NCBI RefSeq assembly: GCF_016863015.1 | Contig: NZ_BOOB01000062.1 | Location: forward strand, 1 to 64,000 | Direction of reading: 5' to 3' | Length of the DNA: 64,000 nucleotides | Source: Microbispora amethystogenes | GTDB taxonomy: Bacteria; Actinomycetota; Actinomycetes; Streptosporangiales; Streptosporangiaceae | Part shown: positions 6,126 to 14,162 of the stretch, piece after piece | Numbering within the stretch: position 1 is the first letter of the stretch | Layout: each line of letters opens with the position of its first letter | Program-made: the position numbers and the translations under genes | The notes under the pieces: model-generated | What the model saw: the letters and a program-made list of their open reading frames with translations, nothing else | Told to the model about the DNA's origin: nothing | Database searches by the model: none

Positions 6126-8954
6126 TCAGACCCCCGCCGGAACCCCGGCAGTGTCGGCTGGGGCGGCGGCCTCCAGCGCCCTGCGGGCATACGCGCGGAC
6201 GTCGGCGTCGGAGTCGCCGAGCGCGCCGCGCAGGGCCGCGGCCACGTCCTGCCGCGCCGCCCAGGTGGACAGCGAGAGAACCGCGGCCTTGCGTACGTCG
6301 AGGTGCGGGTCGCCGAGCGCGGCCACCAGCGGCCCCGCCGCCGTCCCGGGATCTGCGGCCGCCAGCCCCCGGGCCGCGCCCACTCTCACCTCCCAGGCCG
6401 GATCCGCCAGGGCCCGTACGGCCGTCTCACCGAAGCCAGAGCCAGAGCCTGAGCCCGATCCAGAGCCGGAAACGGAGCCGGCGACGGGATCCAAGCCGGC
6501 CCCGGTGCCCGTGCCGAACTCGGTGCCGGAGCCGGGCCCGGGCTCGCGGTAGAGAGCCGGGCCGAGCCCGGCGGACGCCTCCAGCGCGGCCGCCCGGACG
6601 AGCGGATCGGGGTCGGCGGCGAGCCGCACGACGGCCGGGGCGCCGCCGGGCAGGCCGATGGTCCCGAGCCCTCTGGCCGCCCAGACGCGCACCTCGCGGT
6701 CCTCGTCCCCGGCGGCGAGCGCCACCCGCCCGGCGTCGTCGAGCGAGACCAGCCCCCGGACCGCCTCGATCCGCACCCGGGAGTCGGGGTCGGCGAGCGC
6801 CGTCCCGAACAGGCCGGCGTCACCGAGGCGCAGCGCCCGCAGGACGTCCAGGACGGCCGCGCGGACGATCGGGTCCCCGGCCGCCGCGGCCGCGCGGAGG
6901 GAGGCGCCGAAGGCGGGGGTCGCGGGCAGCACCTCGACGAGTTCCCGCAGGCCCGTGGCGGCGGCCCGCCGTACGGTGCCGTGCGGGTCGGCGAGGGCCT
7001 GGGCCAGCGCGGACTCCACGCCCGGGGGCGTGGTCTCGGTCAGCGTCGCGACGGCCGCCCTGCGGACCTTCGGGTCGGCCTCCGCCAGGTAGGGGGTGAT
7101 CTGGTCGAGTGACGGCTCGCCGTCGGCGAGTCGCAGCAGTTCGAGGATGCGCGGCGAGCGGCCGATCGCCTCCACCGCGAGCCGCCCGCCCCCGCCGCGC
7201 CGGGCCCCGGTGCTCGGCGCGCCGTACGCGCCGACGACGACCGGCTCGGCCGGGCGGGGCGTGAAGCCCTCGACGGGCACGAGGTACGGCTCGACCGGGC
7301 GCTTGACGAACTCCATCGCCCCGGCGGCGTTCCTGCGCAGGTTGAGGTGATAGAGCCACTCGTCGTCGTTCCGCCCGGGCAGGTCGGCGCGGTCGTGGTA
7401 GAGGCCCCACCTGCTCTCGGTGCGGACCAGGGAGGACCGGGCGGCCATCTCGGCGCAGTCCCTGATGAACGTCACCTCCGCGCACCGCATCAGCTCGTGC
7501 GGGGTCCGCGCGCCCATGGCCGCGATCTCGTCGCGCATCCGCTCGAACGTCTCCAGCGCGAGGCCGAGCTTCCTGCCGGTCTTCGGCGGGGCGACGTAGT
7601 CGTTGACGAACCTCCGCAGCTTGTACTCGACCTGCGGCTGCGGCGGGCCGTCGGGGTTGCGCAGCGGGCGGTAGATGAGCTCGTGCGCGGCGGTGATCTG
7701 GTCCTCCGGCAGGCCACCGGCCACATGGTGGTGCTCGGCGGCGTGGGCCCCGGCGAGGTCGCCGAAGACGAACGCGCCGATCATGTAGTTGTGCGGCACG
7801 CAGGCCAGGTCGCCCGCGGCGTACAGGCCGGGGACGGTGGTCGCGCCGTTCTCGTCCACCCACACTCCCGAGGCCGAGTGCCCGCCGCACAGGCCGATCT
7901 CGGAGATGTGCATCTCCACGTCGTGGGTGCGGTAGTCGTGCCCGCGCCCGGCGTGGAAGGTGCCCCGGGTGGGCCGCTCGGTGGTGTGCAGGATGTTCTC
8001 GAGCGCGGTGAGCGTCTCGTCCGGCAGGTGGGTGGTCTTGAGGTAGATCGGGCCGCGCGCCGAGGCGATCTCTCCGGCGACCTCGGCCATCATCTGGCCC
8101 GACCAGTAGTCGCAGTCGACGAACCGCTCCCCCTCGGCGTTGACCTGGTAGCCCCCGAACGGGTTGGCCACGTAGGCGCAGGCCGGGCCGTTGTAGTCCT
8201 TGATGAGCGGGTTGATCTGGAAGCACTCGATGCCGCTGAGCTCGGCGCCCGCGTGGTAGGCCATCGCGTACCCGTCCCCGGCGTTGGTCGGGTTCTCGTA
8301 CGTGCCGTACAGGTAGCCGCTGGCGGGCAGGCCCAGCCGCCCGCACGCGCCGGTCGCGAGGATCACGGCTCCGGCGGAGACCGTGACGAACCGGCCGGAG
8401 CGGGTGTCGAACCCGGCGACCCCGACGGCCCGGCCCTCGCTCGTGAGCACGCGGACCGGCATCACCCGGTTCTCGATGCGCACCTTCTCGCGGATGTCGC
8501 GGCGGCGCAGCACCCGATAGAGGACCTTCTTGACGTCCTTGCCCTCCGGCATCGGGAGCACGTAGCTGCCCGACCGGTGGACCCGGCGCACCGCGTAGTC
8601 GCCGTGCTCGTTCTTCTCGAACTTCACGCCGTAGCGCTCCAGCCGCCGCACCATGTCGTAGCCGCGGGTCGCCGTCTGGTGGACGGTGCGCTGGTTGACC
8701 ACCCCGTCGTTGGCCCTGGTGATCTCGGCGACGTAGTCCTCGGGCGTGGCCTTGCCGGGGATGACCGCGTTGTTCACGCCGTCCATGCCCATCGCCAGCG
8801 CGCCGCTGTGCCGTACATGCGCCTTTTCCAGCAGGATCACGTCGGCGCCGCGCTCGGCGGCGGTGATCGCCGCCATGGTCCCGGCGGTGCCGCCGCCCAC
8901 CACCAGAACCTGGCATTCCAGATGTAGGCGGTCTGCCGGGGAAGGGATGTCCAT
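6126..8954 (-). CDS. AprA/FrdA-like FAD oxidoreductase fused to HEAT repeats
   Basis: A 942-residue fusion. Residues 1-570 are a flavoprotein of the fumarate reductase/succinate dehydrogenase/adenylylsulfate reductase alpha type: FAD loop VVGGGTAG near 20, and the conserved GLYAAGDLACVP region near 375-390 with a nearby GGHSASG. Residues 610-930 are HEAT-like helical repeats (AVRALADPAWEVRVGAARGL and many copies), broken by a Gly-Ser-rich linker near 810-840. The ferredoxin, ABC importer and GntR genes upstream on the same strand probably form one unit, now split by an IS element at about 8970-10748; its own CAGGAGAA site before the ATG survived. The substrate is unknown. A sulfur or sulfonate compound is inferred from the neighbours. 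Confidence 0.82.
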   Translation of the reverse strand: MDIPSPADRLHLECQVLVVGGGTAGTMAAITAAERGADVILLEKAHVRHSGALAMGMDGVNNAVIPGKATPEDYVAEITRANDGVVNQRTVHQTATRGYDMVRRLERYGVKFEKNEHGDYAVRRVHRSGSYVLPMPEGKDVKKVLYRVLRRRDIREKVRIENRVMPVRVLTSEGRAVGVAGFDTRSGRFVTVSAGAVILATGACGRLGLPASGYLYGTYENPTNAGDGYAMAYHAGAELSGIECFQINPLIKDYNGPACAYVANPFGGYQVNAEGERFVDCDYWSGQMMAEVAGEIASARGPIYLKTTHLPDETLTALENILHTTERPTRGTFHAGRGHDYRTHDVEMHISEIGLCGGHSASGVWVDENGATTVPGLYAAGDLACVPHNYMIGAFVFGDLAGAHAAEHHHVAGGLPEDQITAAHELIYRPLRNPDGPPQPQVEYKLRRFVNDYVAPPKTGRKLGLALETFERMRDEIAAMGARTPHELMRCAEVTFIRDCAEMAARSSLVRTESRWGLYHDRADLPGRNDDEWLYHLNLRRNAAGAMEFVKRPVEPYLVPVEGFTPRPAEPVVVGAYGAPSTGARRGGGGRLAVEAIGRSPRILELLRLADGEPSLDQITPYLAEADPKVRRAAVATLTETTPPGVESALAQALADPHGTVRRAAATGLRELVEVLPATPAFGASLRAAAAAGDPIVRAAVLDVLRALRLGDAGLFGTALADPDSRVRIEAVRGLVSLDDAGRVALAAGDEDREVRVWAARGLGTIGLPGGAPAVVRLAADPDPLVRAAALEASAGLGPALYREPGPGSGTEFGTGTGAGLDPVAGSVSGSGSGSGSGSGFGETAVRALADPAWEVRVGAARGLAAADPGTAAGPLVAALGDPHLDVRKAAVLSLSTWAARQDVAAALRGALGDSDADVRAYARRALEAAAPADTAGVPAGV

Positions 8955-9112
8955 CAGATTCTCCTGAGGGGGACGTCGCCCTTAAGCGACGGGGGGATCG
9001 GGAGTGGGAGGGCCGCCAAAGCCCGAGCGTGCGGTGACCTGCCTGGTCTGCGCATCAGAGATCGTTCTCCGTTCGTCGGGTATCGGAGGTACGGCGCTGT
9101 CATGATGATCGT

Positions 9113-9535
9113 GTGACTCGGCACGTGCGCCCTTCCCCCGGTGCGGCGTATGACCTCGGGTACCACGTCGTGTGGTGCCCGGAGTACCCACGCCCGGTCC
9201 TCGGCGGACGGGCCAAGGACCGCTGTGAGGAACTGATTCGCGCGACAGCCGACGAGCGCAGCTGCCAGATCGCCGCACCTGAAGTGATGCCGGTCCAGGT
9301 GCATCTGTTCGTCACGCCCAACCCGAAGCACTCGCAGTCGTACGTGGCCGGCCAGTTCAAGGGCTTCACCTCCCACCACCCGCGCGCCGGGTTCCCGTAC
9401 CTGCGTTCCCTGTTGCCCGCATTGTGGTCAAGGTCGGACTTTGTGGCGACGGTCGGCGCGGTGCCAGCTGAGACGGTGCGGCGCTGTATCGAGACGCGGT
9501 ACAAGCGCGCTCCCAAGGGGAGCGGCCGTGCGTAG
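9113..9535 (+). pseudogene. tnpA: IS200-type TnpA transposase, catalytic residues lost
   Basis: The 140-residue frame is full length and keeps the fold signature (CPEY.RPVLGG, YVAGQFKGFTS, LWSRS.FVATVGAV). The HUH metal motif, normally D-H-V-H-L, reads V-Q-V-H-L, so the first His is Gln. The nucleophilic Tyr, normally in R-Y-I-x-x-Q, is Cys (RRCIETR). With both lost it cannot cut or join DNA by the known mechanism, so it is annotated as a decayed gene although no frameshift is present. The start is GTG at 9113, and its end overlaps tnpB by 8 bases. Confidence 0.75.
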
Positions 9536-10712
9536 GTCGTTCACGTTCCTGCTGCGCCCGACCACCAAGCAGACCGCCGCACTCGCCGCGTGCCTGGAGG
9601 ACCACCGCACGCTGTACAACGCCGCCCTGGAACACCGCCGCACGGCCTACGCCAAGGCGAGCGTGAGCATCCGGTACGGCGACCAGTCCGCCGAGCTGAA
9701 ACACATCCGCAGCGATGATCCCGACGGGCAGGGCCGCTGGTCGTTCTCCTCCCAGCAGGCGACACTGCGCCGGTTGGACAGGGCGTTCGCCGCGTTCTTC
9801 GCCCGTGTGAAGGCCGGGCGCACCCCGGGCTTCCCCCGATTCAAGGGCCGGGGCCGGTTCGACACGGTGGAGTGGCCCAAGGACGGCGACGGCTGCCGCT
9901 GGGACTCCCAGCCCGAACACACATCGGCCACGTTCGTGCGGCTTCAGGGCGTCGGACATGTCCGGGTGCACCAGCACCGACCGGTCCGGGGCCGGGTCAA
10001 GACGATCAGCGTCAAGCGGGAGGGCGACCGCTGGTACGTGATCTTGGCATGCGACGACGTGCCCGCCGAGCCGCTGCCCGCCACGGGTGCGGTGGTCGGC
10101 CTCGACATGGGCGTGGCCGCCCTCGTCACCACGAGCAACGGTGTGCACCTCGCCAACCCGCGCCACCTCGCCGCGACCGCCGATCGCCTCGCGGACGCTC
10201 AGCGAGACCTCGCCGGCGGCAGACGCGGGTCCACACGCCGCCACAAGAAGGTGGCACGGGTCGCCGCCCTGCACGGCAAGGTCCGCCGTCAGCGGAGCGA
10301 CTACGCGCACAAGGCCGCCCTGGCGCTGGTCCGGGCGTATGACGTGATCGTGCACGAGGACCTGCGGATCGCGAACATGACCCGTTCGGCGTCCGGCACG
10401 ATCGATGCCCCCGGCCGGAACGTGGCCCAGAAGTCCGGCTTGAATCGCAGCATTCTGGACGCGGGTTGGGGGGTGTTCCTGCGTGTGCTCGCGTACAAGG
10501 CTGAAAGCGCCGGTCGAGAGCTGATCGCGGTGAACCCCGCCGGCACCTCCCGCACCTGCTCGCGGTGCGGGCACTGTGCGAAGGACAACCGCCTCACCCA
10601 GGCCGAGTTCGTCTGTACGGCCTGCGGGCATGCCGCGCACGCCGACGTGAACGCGGCGACCAACATCTTGAGGGCAGGGCTTGCCCTTCGCCAGGCTGCG
10701 GAAGCGGCTTAG
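9528..10712 (+). CDS. tnpB: TnpB RNA-guided nuclease (IS605 family)
   Basis: A 394-residue TnpB with all RuvC residues in place: Asp in GLDMGVAAL (about 194), Glu in HEDLRI (about 282) and Asp in ADVNAATNIL (about 376). The zinc finger (CSRCGHC...CTACG, about 346-368) is intact. TnpB proteins are ancestors of Cas12 and cut DNA next to a transposon-adjacent motif under guidance of an RNA from the element's right end. It starts at GTG 9528, inside the end of tnpA. While TnpA is dead, TnpB shows no damage, so it may still be active or has only recently been freed from selection. Confidence 0.9.
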   Translation: MRRSFTFLLRPTTKQTAALAACLEDHRTLYNAALEHRRTAYAKASVSIRYGDQSAELKHIRSDDPDGQGRWSFSSQQATLRRLDRAFAAFFARVKAGRTPGFPRFKGRGRFDTVEWPKDGDGCRWDSQPEHTSATFVRLQGVGHVRVHQHRPVRGRVKTISVKREGDRWYVILACDDVPAEPLPATGAVVGLDMGVAALVTTSNGVHLANPRHLAATADRLADAQRDLAGGRRGSTRRHKKVARVAALHGKVRRQRSDYAHKAALALVRAYDVIVHEDLRIANMTRSASGTIDAPGRNVAQKSGLNRSILDAGWGVFLRVLAYKAESAGRELIAVNPAGTSRTCSRCGHCAKDNRLTQAEFVCTACGHAAHADVNAATNILRAGLALRQAAEAA

Positions 10713-10748
10713 CGAGAAGCCGCTTCCTACAGGAAGCGGAGGAGTCAC
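10701..10748 (+). ncRNA. Right-end hairpins, probable omega-RNA 3' scaffold
   Basis: Two mutually exclusive hairpins overlap the end of tnpB: 10701-10710 can pair with 10717-10726, or 10720-10727 with 10732-10739 (CCGCTTCC/GGAAGCGG). In IS605 elements the omega-RNA covers the tnpB 3' end and the right end, and its guide is the flanking DNA. Here the guide would begin at about 10749 and read into the 3' end of the ABC ATPase gene. Presence of a transcript is inference. Confidence 0.45.
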
Positions 10749-11492
10749 CTAAAGCTCCTCGATGATCCGGGCGCGCAGCCCGGCACGGTCGGTCTCAGGG
10801 GTGCGCGGTCCGGGCACGGGCAGGACGCGTCCGATGCCGCCGCGCCCGAGCACGACGACCCGGTCGGCCAGCAGCAGGGCCTCGTCCACGTCGTGGGTGA
10901 CGAAGACGACCGTGGCGGCCGTGTCGCGCAGCACGTCCAGCAGCAGGCGCTGCATCTCGCCCCGGGTCTGCGCGTCCAGCGCGCCGAAGGGCTCGTCCAT
11001 GAGCACGGCGCGCGGCGCGGCGGCCAGGGACCTGGCGAGCTGCACGCGCTGCCGCATGCCGCCGGACAGCTCCCGGGGCAGCCGGTCCCCCCACCCGGCG
11101 AGGCCGACGCGCGCGATCCAGCTCTCGGCGGCCGGCCCGCGCTCCCGCCTCGGCACGCCGCGGATGCGCAGCGGCAGCTCGACATTGCGCCGGACCGTGC
11201 GCCAGGGCAGCAGCGCGTCGTCCTGGAAGACCATCGCGCGGTCCGGCGACGGCCCGGTGACCGGAACGCCCTGGGCCAGCACCCGGCCGGCGCGCGGGGT
11301 CAGCAGCCCGGCGACGGCCCGAAGGATCGTGGACTTGCCCGAACCGGACGGCCCGACGATCACCAGGACCTCGCCGGGGGCGACATCGAGGTGAAGATCC
11401 TCCAGTACGGCGTGCCGCCCGTAGCCGAGGGACACACCCTCCAGCCGGATGGCGAGCCCCGTCTCCCGTGCGGTCGCGACAGCGGCGGTCAT
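10749..11492 (-). CDS. ABC transporter ATPase (SsuB/TauB/NrtD type)
   Basis: A 247-residue importer ATPase with Walker A GPSGSGKST (about 48-56), Q-loop VFQDDALLPWRT, signature LSGGMRQR (about 143) and Walker B AVLMDEPFGALDA. The LLPWRT segment is typical of nitrate/sulfonate/taurine-type systems. It drives the permease encoded just upstream, with which it overlaps by ATGA (ATG at 11492). The stop now abuts the right end of the IS element, which separates it from the flavoprotein gene it was probably cotranscribed with. Confidence 0.9.
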   Translation of the reverse strand: MTAAVATARETGLAIRLEGVSLGYGRHAVLEDLHLDVAPGEVLVIVGPSGSGKSTILRAVAGLLTPRAGRVLAQGVPVTGPSPDRAMVFQDDALLPWRTVRRNVELPLRIRGVPRRERGPAAESWIARVGLAGWGDRLPRELSGGMRQRVQLARSLAAAPRAVLMDEPFGALDAQTRGEMQRLLLDVLRDTAATVVFVTHDVDEALLLADRVVVLGRGGIGRVLPVPGPRTPETDRAGLRARIIEEL

Positions 11493-12496
11493 CGGACGGC
11501 CTCCTCGGCGCCCTGGCCCGCTTCCCGTCCGCCGGGCCCCCGCTCAGGGGCTCCCCGGTCGCCGACCGGCACGACCGCTCTCTCCTCGGCCCTCTCCTCC
11601 GCTCTGGGCAGCCATCGGGTGAGGCGCCGGCCGAGCAGTTCGATCGAGGCGGAGGTGAGCCACCCGAGCACCCCGATCGACGCCATGCCGACGAGTACCG
11701 CCGGGTAGTCGACCACCGTGTACGCGTGCCAGGTCCGGTAGCCGACGCCGAACTCGCCGGAGATCATCTCGGCGGAGATCACGCAGATCCAGGCGACGCC
11801 CATGCCGACCGACAGCCCGCCGAAGACGCCCGGCAGCGTGCCGGGGAGCACGACGTGCCACAGCACGTGCCTGCGCCCGCCGCCCATGGTGCGGACCGCG
11901 TCCTCCCACAGCGTCGGCAGCGCCCGTACGGCGTGCCGTGTGCTCACCATGATCGGGAAGAACGCCGCGGCGAACGTGATGAACACGATGCCCTGCTCGT
12001 CGGTGGGGAACACCAGGATCGCGATCGGGACGAGGGCGATCGCCGGGATCGGCCGGACGACCTCGATAGGCGGCAGCAGCACGTCGGCCGCCCACCGGGA
12101 CCGCGCGACCAGCACGCCAAGGGCGATGCCGGCCACCGACGCCAGCGCGAACCCGGTGAGGATGCGGATCATGCTCTGGGCCAGGTCGAGGTAGTAGAGC
12201 CCACCGGTGAGCTGCCGGGTCAACTCCGCCGCGACCTCGGCCGGCGAGGGCAGGCGGTCGAACCGCAGCCCGGCGCGGACGTCGGCGGTGGTCAGCCACT
12301 GCCACAGCGCGACGACGACCACCAGGGACCCCAGCCGCACCGCCCATCTGCGCAGCCCGGCCGTGGTCGCCCGGCCGCGTACGCGCCGTCCCGGCCGCAC
12401 CGCCGGGACGGCGCCGGAGGCCAACGGCTCCGAGCCCGGTGCCTCTACGGCCGACGACGTGGCGGCGAGGGAGGCGGCCGGCGCCGGGGTGCTCAC
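11489..12496 (-). CDS. ABC transporter permease (SsuC type)
   Basis: A 335-residue inner-membrane permease with about six segments and the BPD_transp_1 coupling loop (EDAVRTMGGGRRHVLWHVVLPGTLP, around residues 215-240). The first 55 residues are a cytosolic Ala/Pro-rich lead-in and the last 35 are charged. The GTG at 12496 overlaps the stop of the binding-protein gene (GTGA), and the stop overlaps the ATPase ATG, so all three are tightly coupled. By family it imports sulfonates, nitrate or similar anions. The substrate is not defined by sequence. Confidence 0.88.
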   Translation of the reverse strand: MSTPAPAASLAATSSAVEAPGSEPLASGAVPAVRPGRRVRGRATTAGLRRWAVRLGSLVVVVALWQWLTTADVRAGLRFDRLPSPAEVAAELTRQLTGGLYYLDLAQSMIRILTGFALASVAGIALGVLVARSRWAADVLLPPIEVVRPIPAIALVPIAILVFPTDEQGIVFITFAAAFFPIMVSTRHAVRALPTLWEDAVRTMGGGRRHVLWHVVLPGTLPGVFGGLSVGMGVAWICVISAEMISGEFGVGYRTWHAYTVVDYPAVLVGMASIGVLGWLTSASIELLGRRLTRWLPRAEERAEERAVVPVGDRGAPERGPGGREAGQGAEEAVR

Positions 12497-13920
12497 CGCG
12501 ACGCACCTCCCGCCGCGGCCTTCAGCGCCTCGTCGTAGCCGACGAGCGCCGCCCGGGGGTGCTCCTTCACGAACGCCTCCGCGCCGTCGCGGGTGGTGAA
12601 GGGCTTGAACCTCTCGTTCCCCTCCGCGGCCGGGTCGCGTACCCAGACGGATTTGTCCGCGAACCAGTGCGTGCCCGTGGCCGCGTCGGGCACGTACGCC
12701 GCCCGTACGGACCCGCCGCCCGAGGTGGCGGCGGCGATCTGCCGCAGCAGGCAGGTCGGCGTGGCCGCGGGACGGAGCGTGTCCTCCCCCGTCAGCCACA
12801 GCTCGCCCGCCTTCGCGGGGTCGCCGGCCGTGGTGCCGCAGGCGGCGTCGGTCCCGCTGATGCGCGCCGCGTTGACGCTGCCCGCGGCGTCGGCGTCGTA
12901 GGAGGCGCCGTACGCCTTCCTGAGGTAGGAGTCGTCGGCGAACTTCGCCACGTCGACGCCCTTGAAGTCGGTGCCGATGGACTTCAGATACTTCTGGTCG
13001 TGGTCCAGCGCGGCCAGGAGCCGGGACTTCAGCGTGACGTCGAACGTGGCGATGCCGTCGCGCCCGTTGTAGAGGTAGACGACCTCGGGCGGGAGCCCGG
13101 TCGCCTTGGCGACCGCCTCGGCGGCCTCGACGGGGTGCTCGTGGAGATACCTCGTCGCGTCGATCTGCGCCTGCAGGAACGCCTGGAGCACGTCGGGCCG
13201 CTCCTTCGCGTACGCCTCCCGCACCACGACGCCGTGGAACGTCGGCACGTCGAGCGCCGACCCGTCGTAGACGAGACGGGCCTGGTTCTTGAAGACGAGC
13301 AGCCCCGGCCATGCCACGAACTGCGCGTATCCCTGCACGTTGCCCGACTGCAGCGCGGAGGCGCCCACCGGCGGCTGCTGGTTCACGACCTCCACGTCAG
13401 TGGAGGGATCGAGCCCGGCCCGCTCCAGCGCCTGGACGAGCGTGCCGTGGCCCGCCGATCCGGAGCTGGCCGACACCTTCGCGCCCTTCAGGTCGGCCAG
13501 CGTGCGCGCCTTCGACGACGGAGCGACGACCACCGAGTTGAGCCCTCCGCGCAGGTTGTAGCCGGTCACCGACACGAGCCGGGTCTGCGCGGCGGGCACG
13601 CCCTGGGTGCGGGAGGCGTTGATGAGGAGGGGGTAGTCGCCCATCGACCCGATGTCGATCTTCCCGGCCACCATCTTCGCGGTGATCGGGGCACCGGTGT
13701 CGTAGTCCTGCCACTCGACCTGGTATTTGCCGCCGAGGCGCTTCTCGAAGTAGCCGAGGCCGCGCAGCAGCGTCCCGGCCGTCACCGTGTTGATGGTCTT
13801 CGACTGGTATCCGACGACCACGGTCTCCTTGCCGTCGTCGGCGCCCGCGGATACGGAGCAGCCGGAGAGGGCGCCGCCGGCCGCGGCCAGCAGCGCCACG
13901 GTGGCGAAGATCTTGCGCAT
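12493..13920 (-). CDS. ABC substrate-binding lipoprotein with NosL-like C-terminal domain
   Basis: A 475-residue lipoprotein: a signal peptide ends in the lipobox LSGC near residue 20. Residues 30-340 are an NMT1/SsuA-type periplasmic binding domain (VVVGYQSKTINTVTAG start, KIDIGSMGDYPLL). SsuA-like proteins normally end near residue 330-350. Here a further 120 residues follow; the final part, with GTHWFADKSVWVRDP and RFKPFTTRDGAEAFVKEH...GYDEAL, resembles NosL, a copper-binding lipoprotein domain. The tail also has two Cys (near 362 and 393). The start ATG at 13920 has AAGGA upstream. The NosL assignment is by pattern only. Confidence 0.85.
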   Translation of the reverse strand: MRKIFATVALLAAAGGALSGCSVSAGADDGKETVVVGYQSKTINTVTAGTLLRGLGYFEKRLGGKYQVEWQDYDTGAPITAKMVAGKIDIGSMGDYPLLINASRTQGVPAAQTRLVSVTGYNLRGGLNSVVVAPSSKARTLADLKGAKVSASSGSAGHGTLVQALERAGLDPSTDVEVVNQQPPVGASALQSGNVQGYAQFVAWPGLLVFKNQARLVYDGSALDVPTFHGVVVREAYAKERPDVLQAFLQAQIDATRYLHEHPVEAAEAVAKATGLPPEVVYLYNGRDGIATFDVTLKSRLLAALDHDQKYLKSIGTDFKGVDVAKFADDSYLRKAYGASYDADAAGSVNAARISGTDAACGTTAGDPAKAGELWLTGEDTLRPAATPTCLLRQIAAATSGGGSVRAAYVPDAATGTHWFADKSVWVRDPAAEGNERFKPFTTRDGAEAFVKEHPRAALVGYDEALKAAAGGASR

Positions 13921-13934
13921 GGGGGGATGTCCTT

Positions 13935-14162
13935 CTATCGGAGCAGGTAGGGGATGTTCACCGTGACGGCGTCGGCGGGGCACCGGTCGGCGCAGGGGCC
14001 GCAGTACCAGCACTCGTCCACGTGCATGTAGGCCTTGCCGCTGACCTCGTGGATGGCCAGGGAGTCGAGCGGGCAGACGTCCACGCACAGCGTGCAGCCC
14101 TCGATGCACAGCGACTCGTCGATCGTCACGGGCACGTCGACGCGGCTATTGACCAGGGTCAT
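13935..14162 (-). CDS. 2x[4Fe-4S] ferredoxin (AprB-like)
   Basis: A 75-residue bacterial ferredoxin with two full cluster motifs: CIEGCTLCVDVCP (C-x3-C-x2-C-x3-C-P, about 21-33) and CWYCGPCADRCP (C-x2-C-x2-C-x3-C-P, about 53-64). It likely passes electrons to the flavoprotein encoded downstream, as AprB does for AprA and FrdB for FrdA. The ATG at 14162 overlaps the end of the GntR gene by 17 bases, and the binding-protein gene starts 14 bases after the stop, which supports one operon. Confidence 0.88.
   Translation of the reverse strand: MTLVNSRVDVPVTIDESLCIEGCTLCVDVCPLDSLAIHEVSGKAYMHVDECWYCGPCADRCPADAVTVNIPYLLR

Larger units (their letters stand above)
8970..10748 (+). mobile_element. IS200/IS605-family insertion sequence
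   Basis: The element holds tnpA (9113-9535) and tnpB (9528-10712) in the usual overlapping order. A small left-end hairpin is seen (GTCGC 8975-8979 with GCGAC 8986-8990) and a strong right-end hairpin (10720-10739). There are no inverted-repeat ends or target duplication, as expected for this single-strand 'peel and paste' family. It inserted in the gap between the ABC ATPase and flavoprotein genes without damaging either. Exact ends are estimates: the left limit lies between 8967 and 8975, the right one within a few bases of the ATPase stop. Confidence 0.75.

Noticed and set aside
6126-7200. Separate HEAT-repeat gene downstream of the flavoprotein
   Set aside because: The frame is continuous with the flavoprotein and shows no start with a ribosome site at the boundary.
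9113-9535. Active TnpA
   Set aside because: Both the HUH His and the catalytic Tyr are replaced.
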